Assembly: GCF_003119115.1 (NCBI RefSeq)
Contig: NZ_CP022364.1
Span: forward strand, 2,184,001-2,248,000
Source: Azospirillum sp. TSH58
Lineage (GTDB): Bacteria; Pseudomonadota; Alphaproteobacteria; Azospirillales; Azospirillaceae
Direction of reading: 5' to 3'
DNA length: 64,000 nucleotides
Of the stretch, positions 42,817 to 51,923 are shown piece after piece; the stretch's first letter is position 1; each line of letters starts with the position of its first letter. The position numbers and the translations under genes are program-made. A model generated the notes under the pieces. It was given only the letters and a program-made list of their open reading frames with translations. It was not told the DNA's origin and searched no databases.

Positions 42817-44379
42817 ATGCAAGAGGAGGATGAGGCGGAGGACAATCCCTGTCCCGCCGACTCCGCCGGACTGCGGCGGATCTTCGACACGATCGGCGTG
42901 GCGATCGCCCTGCTCGATCAACAGGGCCGCATTGCCGATCTCAACGCGGCGATGCTGCGCGCCATCGGGTGTCGGCGGGACCTCCTGATCGGACAGCCCA
43001 TGGCCGGCGCGTTCGTCTGGGGTGGCCGGGAGGACGCGGCGGACCGCTTTGTCCAGGCGGTGGCGGCCACAGGCCGGGGGCAGGTCCAGGAACTGACCCT
43101 GACGGGTGACGGGAATTGGCTCGACATCGCGTTGACGCCGCTGCCGGCGGAGTCCGGCAACGATGCCGCGGGCATCGTCATGACCGTCACCGCCGCCGGC
43201 CGCCGCATGGCCGCGGAGGCGCAACTGCGCGGGCAGGAGGAGCGTCTGCGCGCCGCTCGGGACGATGTGGTGCGCGCCGGACAGGCCAAGGTGCGCTTCC
43301 TCGCCGCGGCCAGCCACGATCTGCGCCAGCCCGCCCAGTCGCTGACCCTGTTCGGCGCGGTCCTGGCGGAGCGGCTGGCCGGTCATCCGCAGTTGCCGCT
43401 GGTCCAGACGATGAACCGGGCGGTCGAGGCGATGCGCGGCCTGCTCGACGCGTTGCTGGACGTGGCCCGGCTCGACTCCGGGATCGTGTCGCCCGATCTG
43501 GCGCCCTTCGCGCTGACCGAGATGATCGAGCGGCTGGCGGCCGACTATGGCCCGCGCGCCGCCGCCAAGGGGCTGAAGCTGCGGGTGCGCCCGCTCCGGG
43601 CGCAGGTCCGCAGCGACGCCGCCCTGCTGGAACGGCTGCTGCGCAACCTGCTCGACAACGCGGTGCGCTACACGGCGTCGGGCGGCGTGCTCCTGGCGTG
43701 CCGGCGGCGGGGCATGATCGTGTGCATCGAGGTGGCGGACACGGGCGTCGGCATCCCCGCCGACAAGCTCGACGAGATTTTCGAGGAGTTCGTCCAGCTC
43801 GGCAACGCCGAACGCGACCGCAGCCGCGGCCTCGGCCTCGGGCTGGCGGTGGTGAAGCGGCTGTCGCACCTGCTCGGTCTGCCGGTCCATGTCCGGTCGC
43901 GGCCGGGGCGGGGCACATGCTTTACGGTGGAGGTTCCCTTGCATGCATCCTGGAATCCCAACGCGACGGAACGCGCCATGCCGTCCTTGGACCGCCCCGG
44001 CGCCCTGGCCCTGGTCATCGACGACGAGGAGCTGATCCTGCAGAGCCTGCGTCTGGTGCTGGAGCAGTGGGGGTGGGACGTGCTGTCCGCCGCGTCGGGG
44101 GAGGAGGCGTTGCGTCAGCTCGACGGGGCGGAGCGGCTTCCCGACGTCATCATCGCCGACTACCGCCTGCGCTACGGCCGGACGGGGGTGGACGCCATCC
44201 GTGACATCCACGCCTTCGCCGGGCAACTCATCCCCGCGATCCTGCTGACCGGCGACACCAGCCCCGACCGCATCCGCGAGGCGCGGCGCAGCGGCTTCAC
44301 CGTGCTGCACAAGCCGGTCACCCTGTCCGAGCTGTCCTCCCACCTGGAGGAAGCGAGGGCGCGCGCCGCGGCCGAGTGA
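42817..44379 (+). CDS. Hybrid histidine kinase / response regulator
   Basis: A 520-residue soluble sensor kinase. PAS-like domain about 15-125, dimerisation domain with His167 (AAASHDLRQPAQ), ATPase domain with N-box NLLDNAV, DTGVGIP and GLGLGLAVVKRL, then a C-terminal receiver with IDDEE and phosphorylation Asp448 (IIADYRL). The HDLRQP type is common in NodV/FixL-like hybrid kinases. The ATG at 42817 has GAAGGGGG upstream; the frame is open from 42736. No membrane segment, so it senses a cytoplasmic signal. The output partner is not adjacent. Confidence 0.93.
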   Translation: MQEEDEAEDNPCPADSAGLRRIFDTIGVAIALLDQQGRIADLNAAMLRAIGCRRDLLIGQPMAGAFVWGGREDAADRFVQAVAATGRGQVQELTLTGDGNWLDIALTPLPAESGNDAAGIVMTVTAAGRRMAAEAQLRGQEERLRAARDDVVRAGQAKVRFLAAASHDLRQPAQSLTLFGAVLAERLAGHPQLPLVQTMNRAVEAMRGLLDALLDVARLDSGIVSPDLAPFALTEMIERLAADYGPRAAAKGLKLRVRPLRAQVRSDAALLERLLRNLLDNAVRYTASGGVLLACRRRGMIVCIEVADTGVGIPADKLDEIFEEFVQLGNAERDRSRGLGLGLAVVKRLSHLLGLPVHVRSRPGRGTCFTVEVPLHASWNPNATERAMPSLDRPGALALVIDDEELILQSLRLVLEQWGWDVLSAASGEEALRQLDGAERLPDVIIADYRLRYGRTGVDAIRDIHAFAGQLIPAILLTGDTSPDRIREARRSGFTVLHKPVTLSELSSHLEEARARAAAE

Positions 44380-44415
44380 CCGCCGCGCGCGATGGTCGAC
44401 ATCGCGGCGGCTTCC

Positions 44416-44612
44416 AAAGCGAACGTCCGTTCGCTTTCGATTCACATCGCCTCATTCGCCGGCTCTCAGCGGATGCCGATGGCATCCGCCTGCCGCCAGC
44501 GGGAACGATGGTTCCGCGAGAGGCGGGTTTCGGCCGCATGTGCGGCCGGGACCGCCGTGGCCGCATGTGCGGCCGGGACCGCCGTCGCGGTCCAAAGCGG
44601 TGCAATCCGCTT
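44416..44612. repeat. Array of seven consecutive short hairpins
   Basis: Perfect or near-perfect stems with short loops occur one after another. They are 44416-44437 (10 bp), 44469-44489 (9 bp), 44502-44515 (5 bp plus flank), 44531-44548 (8 bp), 44559-44574 (7 bp), 44576-44593 (7 bp) and 44595-44612 (6 bp). A 27-bp direct repeat (44532-44558 and 44559-44585) supplies the fourth and fifth. It fills the space between two convergent genes. Confidence 0.8.
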
Positions 44613-45460
44613 CAGCGCCGCAGGCCCGTCACGATCTCCAGATAGCCCGGCTCCTCCGGCCTCAGCCAGCCGTGGCGGACCATGAAGTCGATGACGACGA
44701 GGTTCACGTTGAACTTCCAGTCCTTCGTCTCCCGCACCGATTCCGCCACGCGGTCCAGCGGCCACAGCTCGAACCGTTCGACCTCGCCGTCGGTGTTCCG
44801 CGGCACGAAATCCGCGTCGAGTTCCAGGTCGTAGAGGAACAGCGTGTCCTGCTTCAGCCCGGCCTCCGTCTCCATGCGGTAGGTGACGGCCCCGACGGGA
44901 ACGGCCCGGGACGCCAGGGCGGCGTCGATCCCCGCCTCCTCCTGCGCTTCCTTGACGAGGTTCTCCGCCAGCGTCAGGCCGATGGGCTGGCCGCCGGCGA
45001 TCATGTTGTCGAGCTTGCCCGGCGCCACCTCGCGGTCGCGGGCGCGGCGGCCGATCCACAGCGACAGGCCGCCGTCCGGCCCGCGCACGAAGCCGTTGAC
45101 GTGCAGCCCGTAGGCGGGCGTGCCGAACTGCGCCACCACCGCGCGGTCGATGCGCATCAGCGGTTCCGCTCCCCAGGCCGGCGTGACCGGGTAGAACTCG
45201 CCGCGCAGGGCGGTGACCGCCCCCGTTTCGACGAGGAACTGGGCGGCGTGCGCCAGCACGGAGGACCGCGCCTCGAAGTCGCGGACCTCCGGGGCCAGCG
45301 TCACCCGGTCGGCGGTGACGACGAAGCCCGGATCGACGCCGGGAAGCTGCTCGGCCAGCGCGTGGCGGACCCAGCCGAGGCGGTGCCCTTCCAGCTCGAA
45401 CGGACGGAAGCCGGAGAGGTCGTGCGCGTTGCACGCGCGGATGTGGTCGAGATAGCTCAT
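44612..45460 (-). CDS. NUDIX hydrolase with DUF4743-like N-terminal domain
   Basis: A 282-residue protein. The N-terminal third (MSYLDHIRACNAHDL, DFEARSSVLAHAAQFL) resembles DUF4743. The NUDIX box is GLTLAENLVKEAQEEAGI, with Lys for the usual Arg. Relatives include thiamine-pyrophosphokinase-associated and Nudt-like pyrophosphatases of plants and bacteria that cleave nucleoside or thiamine diphosphates. The ATG at 45460 is the family start. Confidence 0.85.
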   Translation of the reverse strand: MSYLDHIRACNAHDLSGFRPFELEGHRLGWVRHALAEQLPGVDPGFVVTADRVTLAPEVRDFEARSSVLAHAAQFLVETGAVTALRGEFYPVTPAWGAEPLMRIDRAVVAQFGTPAYGLHVNGFVRGPDGGLSLWIGRRARDREVAPGKLDNMIAGGQPIGLTLAENLVKEAQEEAGIDAALASRAVPVGAVTYRMETEAGLKQDTLFLYDLELDADFVPRNTDGEVERFELWPLDRVAESVRETKDWKFNVNLVVIDFMVRHGWLRPEEPGYLEIVTGLRR

Positions 45461-45606
45461 GCGACTCCGTGTAGCCCCAGCGCCCCCCGCCGTGCAACCG
45501 TTCTTCGGCGAGACGATTCCCAGCCGGCTGGAGGTGTTGCGAGCCGGTTGCAAAGGACGTCCTTGCGGCGTACACACACGGCCTATCGGACTCGGGGGAC
45601 AGGTCG

Positions 45607-45996
45607 ATGCCGGCGGCGTTCGGGGATTTTTCGGTTCTGGTGATCGAAGACGAGAGCTTCACCCGCATGGTGCTGGCCAGGATGCTGGCGGCGCTGGGCT
45701 TCCGCTCCGTCCATCAGGCCGCCGACGGCGAGGCCGGGTTGGCCGCCGTGCGGGCGCATGGCCCCGATCTGGTCGTCTGCGACGTTGAGATGCAGCCGAT
45801 GGACGGGCTGGGCTTCCTGAAGGCGCTGCGGGCCAGCCCCGACGCCCGCCACCGCGCGCTGCCGGTGGTCTTCATGACGAACCGCGCCGACCAGAGCCGC
45901 GTGGACGAAGCCGCGGCCTTCGGCGCCGACACCTTCATCCTCAAGCCGGCCACGCCGGCGTCGCTCAAGGAAACGCTGGGCGCCAAGCTCGGCTGA
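45607..45996 (+). CDS. Single-domain (CheY-like) response regulator
   Basis: A 129-residue receiver domain without output. VLVIEDESFTRMVLARML opens it, the phosphorylation Asp59 is in VVCDVEMQPMDG, Thr/Asn at FMTNRA, and Lys113 in ILKPATP. It could be a phosphate shuttle for the hybrid kinase at 42817 or a motor or stress regulator; there is no direct evidence. Confidence 0.9.
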   Translation: MPAAFGDFSVLVIEDESFTRMVLARMLAALGFRSVHQAADGEAGLAAVRAHGPDLVVCDVEMQPMDGLGFLKALRASPDARHRALPVVFMTNRADQSRVDEAAAFGADTFILKPATPASLKETLGAKLG

Positions 45997-46812
45997 GGAC
46001 GCCCGGCGGCCCGCGACGGTCCGGCCGGTCACACTTTTTCCCCGACCTGTGGCAGGACTGCAAGAACGCGGCCAAGTGCTTGATTCCAGGCGCGTTCCGG
46101 AATCCGTGCGGTTTGTGCGGCGCAACGACGACGGGGGTTCACCCAAATTCCGCCTTGTTGATCTGCTGTGATGAGGCTCACCATCCTTCTTTGGAAGGTG
46201 TGGACCGCGCCGTTCGCCCATGCGTTAATATCCGGAGGCGAGGCGGTGGTCACGGGCATGGAAGTGTGTTGTTAAGAAATAGTCGGCACACTTAACGTTA
46301 ACCGTAGCGCCTTAGTGGGTTAAGGCGCGTGGATGCACTGGAGGTCGATGGGTGATCGGCGAAGTCCAGCGAGTCCCCGACGAACGGCATCCGGACCGCG
46401 TTCCGGAAGCCGGCTGGAAGTTTCAACCCCATCGAACTTCGTTGCTTTTGCCGTCCTTTCCGCCGGTGCTTGCGCGCCGGTTTTACCGGACAACCCGGAC
46501 GCGTGGTCTATTACTGAAGACCGGTGTGTCCGGCCGCCCGTCTTTTCCGGCTATCAAGGCTTTCCTCCTGGAAAGCTCTAGGTCGAGCATTACATTCAGT
46601 TTTGAAGCATTCGAGTTTAGCACTCCGAAGGGGGCGCTTCATTTGAAGGGCAACTGGATAAAAGGTCTGGCTTTCGACGGTGAGCGGGGGTGCCGCGGGA
46701 CCGTTGTGTCCGCGACATCCCAGAGATCGCACCTGCGGCAGGTGCCGCCCCCGCCGCCCGGGTCCCCCGGCGGCAGCCCCGACGCATCGGACTAAGAGAC
46801 ACGGAGAGCGGA
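45997..46812. other. 816-base region before prkA, no gene seen
   Basis: No convincing open frame. A perfect 8-bp hairpin GCGCCTTA/TAAGGCGC with a 6-base loop lies at 46307-46328. The region is less GC-rich than the genes and includes AT-rich words (GTTAATATCC, GTTAAGAAATAG, CACTTAACGTTAACC). It probably contains the promoter and a long leader of the prkA operon; a small RNA is possible. Confidence 0.45.
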
Positions 46813-48759
46813 ATGTTCCCGGCCGACGAACTGTTCACGCGCTACACACAGTCCTACGAGGGGCGCCGTGAGGTCGAGATGAGCCTCACGGAATACCTCC
46901 AGGAATGCCGCGACGACCCGATGATGTATGCCTCCGCGCCGGAGCGCATCCTCGCCGCCATCGGCGAACCGGAAGTCGTCGACACCGCCAAGGACCCGCG
47001 CCTTGGCCGGATCTTCATGAACCGGACGATCAAGATCTATCCGGCCTTCGCCGACTTCTACGGCATGGAGGAGACGATCGAGCGGATCGTCGGCTTCTTC
47101 CGCCACGCCGCGCAGGGTCTGGAGGAGCGCAAGCAGATCCTCTACCTGCTGGGCCCGGTGGGCGGCGGCAAGTCGTCGCTGGCGGAGCGGCTGAAGTCGC
47201 TGATGGAGAAATGCCCGGTCTATGTCCTGAAGGCCGGCAAGGAGGTTAGCCCGGTCTTCGAGAGCCCGCTCGGCCTCTTCAACCCGGACGAGATGGGCGA
47301 CCTGCTGGAGGACCGCTACGGCATCCCGCGCCGCCGCCTGACCGGCCTGATGAGCCCCTGGGCGGTGAAGCGGCTGGACGAGTTCGGCGGCGACATCTCC
47401 CGCTTCCGCGTCGTCAAGCTGCATCCCAGCAAGCTGCGCCAGATCTGCGTCACCAAGACGGAGCCGGGCGACGAGAACAACCAGGACATCTCCTCGCTGG
47501 TCGGCAAGGTCGACATCCGCAAGCTGGAGATGTACAGCCAGAACGATCCCGACGCCTACAGCTTCTCCGGCGGCCTGAACCGGGCCAGCCAGGGCCTGCT
47601 CGAATTCGTCGAGATGTTCAAGGCCCCGATCAAGATGCTCCACCCGCTGCTGACGGCGACCCAGGAGGGCAACTACGTCGGCTCGGAGAACATCGGCGCC
47701 ATCCCGTTCCAGGGCATCATCCTCGCCCACTCGAACGAGGCGGAGTGGCAGTCCTTCAAGAACAACAAGAACAACGAAGCCTTCATCGACCGCATCTGCG
47801 TCATCAAGGTCCCCTACTGCCTGCGCGTGCAGGAGGAGCAGCGGATCTACGACAAGCTGGTCAAGGGCTCCGACCTCGCGACCGCGCCCTGCGCGCCGTC
47901 GACCCTGGAGATGCTGGCGAAGTTCTCGGTGCTGTCGCGCATGCGCGACCATCCGAACTCCAGCCTCTACTCCAAGATGCGCGTTTATGACGGCGAGAGC
48001 ATGAAGGAGACCGACCCCAAGGCCAAGTCCATGCAGGAATACCGCGACCAGGCGGGCGTGGACGAGGGCATGGACGGCATCTCCACCCGCTTCGCCTTCA
48101 AGGTTCTGGCCGCGACCTTCAACTACGACTCCAACGAGATCTCGGCCGATCCCGTCCACCTGATGTACATCCTGGAGCAGTCGATCAAGCGGGAGCAGTT
48201 CCCCGACGACACCGAGAAGAAGTACATCGAGTTCATCAAGGCCGAGATGGCGCCGCGCTACGCGGAGTTCATCGGGAACGAGATCCAGAAGGCGTATCTG
48301 GAATCCTACAGCGACTATGGGCAGAACCTGTTCGACCGCTATGTGGATTACGCCGACGCGTGGATCGAGGACCAGGACTTCAAGGATCCGGACACCGGCC
48401 AGCTGATGAACCGCGAGCTTCTGAACCAGGAGCTGACCAAGATCGAGAAGCCCGCCGGGATCGCCAACCCGAAGGACTTCCGCAACGAGGTCGTCAAGTT
48501 CGCGCTGCGCGCGCGGGCGGCGAACGCCGGGCGCAACCCCTCCTGGACGTCGTACGAGAAAATCCGTGAGGTGATCGAGAAACGCATGTTCTCCCAGGTG
48601 GAGGATCTGCTTCCGGTCATCAGCTTCGGGTCCAAGAAGGACGGCGAGACCGAGAAGAAGCACAACGAGTTCGTGTCGCGCATGATGTCGCGCGGCTACA
48701 CCGAGCGGCAGGTCCGCCGGTTGGTCGAGTGGTACATGCGCGTGAAGCAGGCCGGCTGA
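46813..48759 (+). CDS. prkA: PrkA (YeaG) family serine protein kinase
   Basis: A 648-residue AAA-type protein with an N-terminal PrkA AAA domain (Walker A GPVGGGKSSL, about 114-123) and a C-terminal PrkA kinase-like domain. The length and the KIYPAFADFYGMEETIERIV and NIGAIPFQGIILAHSNE segments match YeaG. It acts in stationary-phase and nutrient-stress responses. The ATG at 46813 has GGAGAG upstream. It is the first of three genes (prkA, yeaH, ycgB) with conserved order. Confidence 0.94.
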   Translation: MFPADELFTRYTQSYEGRREVEMSLTEYLQECRDDPMMYASAPERILAAIGEPEVVDTAKDPRLGRIFMNRTIKIYPAFADFYGMEETIERIVGFFRHAAQGLEERKQILYLLGPVGGGKSSLAERLKSLMEKCPVYVLKAGKEVSPVFESPLGLFNPDEMGDLLEDRYGIPRRRLTGLMSPWAVKRLDEFGGDISRFRVVKLHPSKLRQICVTKTEPGDENNQDISSLVGKVDIRKLEMYSQNDPDAYSFSGGLNRASQGLLEFVEMFKAPIKMLHPLLTATQEGNYVGSENIGAIPFQGIILAHSNEAEWQSFKNNKNNEAFIDRICVIKVPYCLRVQEEQRIYDKLVKGSDLATAPCAPSTLEMLAKFSVLSRMRDHPNSSLYSKMRVYDGESMKETDPKAKSMQEYRDQAGVDEGMDGISTRFAFKVLAATFNYDSNEISADPVHLMYILEQSIKREQFPDDTEKKYIEFIKAEMAPRYAEFIGNEIQKAYLESYSDYGQNLFDRYVDYADAWIEDQDFKDPDTGQLMNRELLNQELTKIEKPAGIANPKDFRNEVVKFALRARAANAGRNPSWTSYEKIREVIEKRMFSQVEDLLPVISFGSKKDGETEKKHNEFVSRMMSRGYTERQVRRLVEWYMRVKQAG

Positions 48760-48809
48760 CGGCCCGCTTCGCCACACGAGCGTGAACGGGTAGGAGGGGC
48801 TCCCCCTTG

Positions 48810-50102
48810 ATGAACATCATCGACCGTCGCCTGAATCCGCAAGGCAAGAGCCTGGCCAACCGCCAGCGTTTCCTGCGCCGCGCCAAGGAGCAGGTGGTGA
48901 AGGCGGTGCGGGATGCCTCCGGCAAACGCGGCATCCAGGACATCGAAAACGGCGAGAAGGTGACCATCTCGACCGGCGGCGTGCGGGAGCCCTCCTTCCA
49001 CCGCTCCGGGGCCGGCGGCGTGCGCGACTACGTCGTGCCGGGCAACAAGGAGTATGTGGAAGGAGACACCATCGCACGGCCCGAGAGCGGGGGCGGTCGG
49101 GGCGGCAACGAGGGCAGTCCGGACGGGGAGGGCGACGACGATTTCCGCTTCGTCCTGTCCCGCGAGGAGTTCCTGGACATCTTCCTGGAGGACCTGGAGC
49201 TTCCCGACCTCGTCAAGCAGAAGGTCAAGCAGACGGAGTCCCACTCGCTGACCCGGGCGGGCTATTCGGTGACCGGCTCGCCGGCCAACCTGAACCTCGT
49301 CCGCACCATGCGCAACAGCCTCAGCCGGCGCATCGCGCTGAAGCGGCCCAAGCCGGCGGACATGCTGGAGCTGGAGGCGCTCCTGCGCGAGGCGGAGGAC
49401 CGCGGCGACGATCCCGAGACGCTGCGGGAGATGCGCGACCAGTTGGAGCGGCACTATCTCCGCTCCAAGCGCATCCCCTTCATCGATCCGATCGACGTCC
49501 GCTACAACCGGTTCGAGACGGTGCCGAAGCCCATCGCGCAGGCGGTCATGTTCTGCCTGATGGACGTCTCCGGCTCGATGACCGAGCACATGAAGGACCT
49601 CGCCAAGCGCTTCTTCATGCTGCTCTACCTGTTCCTGAAGCGGCGCTACCGATCGGTGGACATCGTCTTCATCCGCCACACCCACGAGGCCAAGGAGGTG
49701 GACGAGGACACGTTCTTCTACTCCACCGAGACCGGCGGCACCGTGGTCTCCACGGCGCTGGAGGAGATGCAGCGCATCGTCAAGGAGCGCTATCCGGAGA
49801 ACGAGTGGAACATCTACGCCGCCCAGGCGTCGGACGGCGACAACATGTCGTCGGACAACGCGCGGTCGGCGGGCCTGTTGCGGGACGGCATCCTGCCGCT
49901 GTGCCAGTACTTCGCCTACATCGAGGTGGCGGCGGAGCACAACATGGGCCTGTCGGCGCTGGGCCGCGAGACGGAGCTGTGGCGGACCTACAAGACGGTC
50001 CAGGGGCCGGATCTGCCGATCGCCATGCGCCGCGTCCGCTCCCGCCGGGAGATCTTCCCGGTCTTCCGCGACCTGTTCGCCCGCGAGAAGGCGGGGGCCT
50101 AA
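48810..50102 (+). CDS. yeaH: YeaH/YhbH family protein (DUF444)
   Basis: A 430-residue cytoplasmic protein with a C-terminal von Willebrand A-like domain whose metal site reads DVSGSM. MNIIDRRLNPQGKSLANRQRF is the family N-terminus, and a Gly-rich linker (about 92-110) follows. TAGGAGGGG lies upstream of the ATG at 48810 (a TTG precedes it). Partner of PrkA in the conserved stress cluster. Confidence 0.92.
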   Translation: MNIIDRRLNPQGKSLANRQRFLRRAKEQVVKAVRDASGKRGIQDIENGEKVTISTGGVREPSFHRSGAGGVRDYVVPGNKEYVEGDTIARPESGGGRGGNEGSPDGEGDDDFRFVLSREEFLDIFLEDLELPDLVKQKVKQTESHSLTRAGYSVTGSPANLNLVRTMRNSLSRRIALKRPKPADMLELEALLREAEDRGDDPETLREMRDQLERHYLRSKRIPFIDPIDVRYNRFETVPKPIAQAVMFCLMDVSGSMTEHMKDLAKRFFMLLYLFLKRRYRSVDIVFIRHTHEAKEVDEDTFFYSTETGGTVVSTALEEMQRIVKERYPENEWNIYAAQASDGDNMSSDNARSAGLLRDGILPLCQYFAYIEVAAEHNMGLSALGRETELWRTYKTVQGPDLPIAMRRVRSRREIFPVFRDLFAREKAGA

Positions 50103-50108
50103 AAGCGA

Positions 50109-50176
50109 TTGCCCCCACCCCAACCCTCCCCCGCTTCGCAGGGGAGGGGGCAGGGGAGGGGGCAGGGGAGGGGGCG
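50109..50176. repeat. Intergenic palindromic repeat, copy B, with 12-bp tandem units
   Basis: The half-element CCCCAACCCTCCCCCGCTTC GCAGGGG matches copies A and C. It is followed by three perfect copies of CAGGGGAGGGGG (50139-50150, 50151-50162, 50163-50174). The second arm is missing. It lies between yeaH and ycgB. Confidence 0.85.
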
Positions 50177-50247
50177 ACACCCGCCACCGCGAGGGCGCAC
50201 CAAGGAATCGGGGCCAACACCCCGCAGAGTTTGAGAGGATGTGAGGC

Positions 50248-51804
50248 ATGAGCGCTGTGATCGACAAGACCGACAGCCTGCTCTACGACGGGGCGGACTG
50301 GGATTACGACCAGATCAAGCGTGTCTACGACGCCATCGAGGACATCGCCCTGAAGGACATGGGCCTCAACGTCTATCCCAACCAGATCGAGGTCATCACC
50401 GCCGAGCAGATGCTCGACGCCTATTCGTCCATCGGCATGCCGCTGATGTACAAGCACTGGTCCTTCGGCAAGCATTTCGCCCGCGACGAGATGCTCTACC
50501 GCAAGGGCTATCGCGGCCTCGCCTACGAGATCGTCATCAATTCCAGCCCCTGCATCAGCTACATCATGGAAGAGAACACCATGACGATGCAGACGCTGGT
50601 GATCGCCCACGCCGCCTTCGGGCACAACCACTTCTTCAAGAACAACCAGCTCTTCCAGCAGTGGACGGACGCCGAGGGCATCCTCGACTATCTGGAATTC
50701 GCCAAGTCCTACATCGCCCAGTGCGAGGACCGCTACGGCCATCACGCGGTGGAGCGGGTGCTCGACGCCGCCCACGCGCTGATGAACCAGGGCGTGCACA
50801 AGTACCCGAAGAAGCGCAGCCTCGACCTGCGGCTTGAGCAGAAGCGCGAGCGGGAGCGGCAGGAGTACCAGGAGCAGACCTTCAACGACCTGTGGCGCAC
50901 CGTGCCGAAGGTCGCGGTCGGCGGCAACCGCCCCTCCAAGTCGGTGTCGGAGCGCAAGAAGCTGCTCGGCCTGCCGGAAGAGAACCTGCTGTATTTCCTT
51001 GAGAAGAAGGCGCCGCGGCTGGAGCACTGGCAGCGCGAGATCCTCCGCATCGTCCGCCACATGGCGCAGTATTTCTACCCGCAGAAGCAGACCAAGCTGA
51101 TGAACGAGGGGTGTGCGACCTACACCCACTACACCATCCTGAACGAGATGCACCGGCGGGGGATGATCAGCGAAGGCGCGATGCTGGAATTCCTGCATTC
51201 GCACACCTCGGTGGTGTTCCAGCCGGAGTTCGACGACCAGCGCTTTTCGGGCATCAACCCCTATGCGCTGGGCTTCGCGATGATGCAGGACATCCAGCGC
51301 ATCGCCGAAAACCCGACCGACGAGGACCGCTACTGGTTCCCCGACCTCGCCGGGCGTGGCGACGGCATGGGCGCGCTGCGCGACGCCTGGGCCAACTTCC
51401 GCGACGAGAGCTTCGTGCTCCAGTATCTCAGCCCGCACCTGATGCGGAAGTTCAAGATGTTCAGCGTGCGCGACGACGCGGAAGACCCCTATCTGCTGGT
51501 CGAGAACATCCACAACGAGCGCGGCTACCGCGGCATCCGCAAGCTGCTGGCGCGGCAGTACGACCTGGGCTTCCTGGAGCCGGACATCCAGATCGTCGAT
51601 GTGGATCTGGCCGGTGACCGCAAGCTGATCCTGCACCACCGCGTGACCAACGGCGTGCTGCTGGACGAGAGCGACGCCAAGGCGGTGCTGCGCCACATCG
51701 CCAACCTGTGGGGCTACGAGGTCCAGCTTGTCGAGGTGTCGGCGCTCTCCGACGCCATCCTCAAGGAGCACGCCGTCACCGCGCCCAGCGGCATCGGGGG
51801 GTGA
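50248..51804 (+). CDS. ycgB: SpoVR family protein (YcgB)
   Basis: A 518-residue SpoVR/YcgB protein. LVIAHAAFGHNHFFKNNQLF, NEGCATYTHYTILNEMH and GLGFAMMQDI-type (ALGFAMMQDIQRIAENPTDED) segments identify the family. It is the third gene of the prkA-yeaH-ycgB cluster, which is induced in general stress in many proteobacteria; its biochemical activity is unknown. TGAGG lies just upstream of the ATG. Confidence 0.94.
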   Translation: MSAVIDKTDSLLYDGADWDYDQIKRVYDAIEDIALKDMGLNVYPNQIEVITAEQMLDAYSSIGMPLMYKHWSFGKHFARDEMLYRKGYRGLAYEIVINSSPCISYIMEENTMTMQTLVIAHAAFGHNHFFKNNQLFQQWTDAEGILDYLEFAKSYIAQCEDRYGHHAVERVLDAAHALMNQGVHKYPKKRSLDLRLEQKRERERQEYQEQTFNDLWRTVPKVAVGGNRPSKSVSERKKLLGLPEENLLYFLEKKAPRLEHWQREILRIVRHMAQYFYPQKQTKLMNEGCATYTHYTILNEMHRRGMISEGAMLEFLHSHTSVVFQPEFDDQRFSGINPYALGFAMMQDIQRIAENPTDEDRYWFPDLAGRGDGMGALRDAWANFRDESFVLQYLSPHLMRKFKMFSVRDDAEDPYLLVENIHNERGYRGIRKLLARQYDLGFLEPDIQIVDVDLAGDRKLILHHRVTNGVLLDESDAKAVLRHIANLWGYEVQLVEVSALSDAILKEHAVTAPSGIGG

Positions 51805-51816
51805 TGGGGGCGTTTT

Positions 51817-51923
51817 GCCCCCCACCCCGGTCCTCCCCCGCTAACGCAGGGGAGGGACTTTGTAGCGAAGCGGCAGTAGTCCCCTCCCCTGCGAGAGCGG
51901 GGGAGGGTTAGGGTGGGGGCGAC
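51817..51923. repeat. Intergenic palindromic repeat, copy C
   Basis: A complete inverted repeat: left arm GCCCCCCACCCCGGTCCTCC CCCGCTAACGCAGGGGAGGGAC, right arm the complement of CGCCCCCACCCTAACCCTCC CCCGCTCTCGCAGGGGAGGGGAC, loop about 25 bases. It lies between the convergent ycgB and cyclase genes and contains the stop codon of the cyclase gene. Confidence 0.88.

Noticed and set aside
44466..45668. A 400-codon frame covering the NUDIX gene and hairpin array on the minus strand
   Set aside because: It is another frame of the same strand with Arg/Pro/Gly-rich noise; the NUDIX frame carries the motifs.
46333..46795. Short plus-strand frames upstream of prkA
   Set aside because: No ribosome binding site, no conserved motif, and composition like non-coding sequence.
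50139..50174. CRISPR-like array
   Set aside because: Units are directly adjacent 12-mers without spacers; this is a simple tandem repeat.
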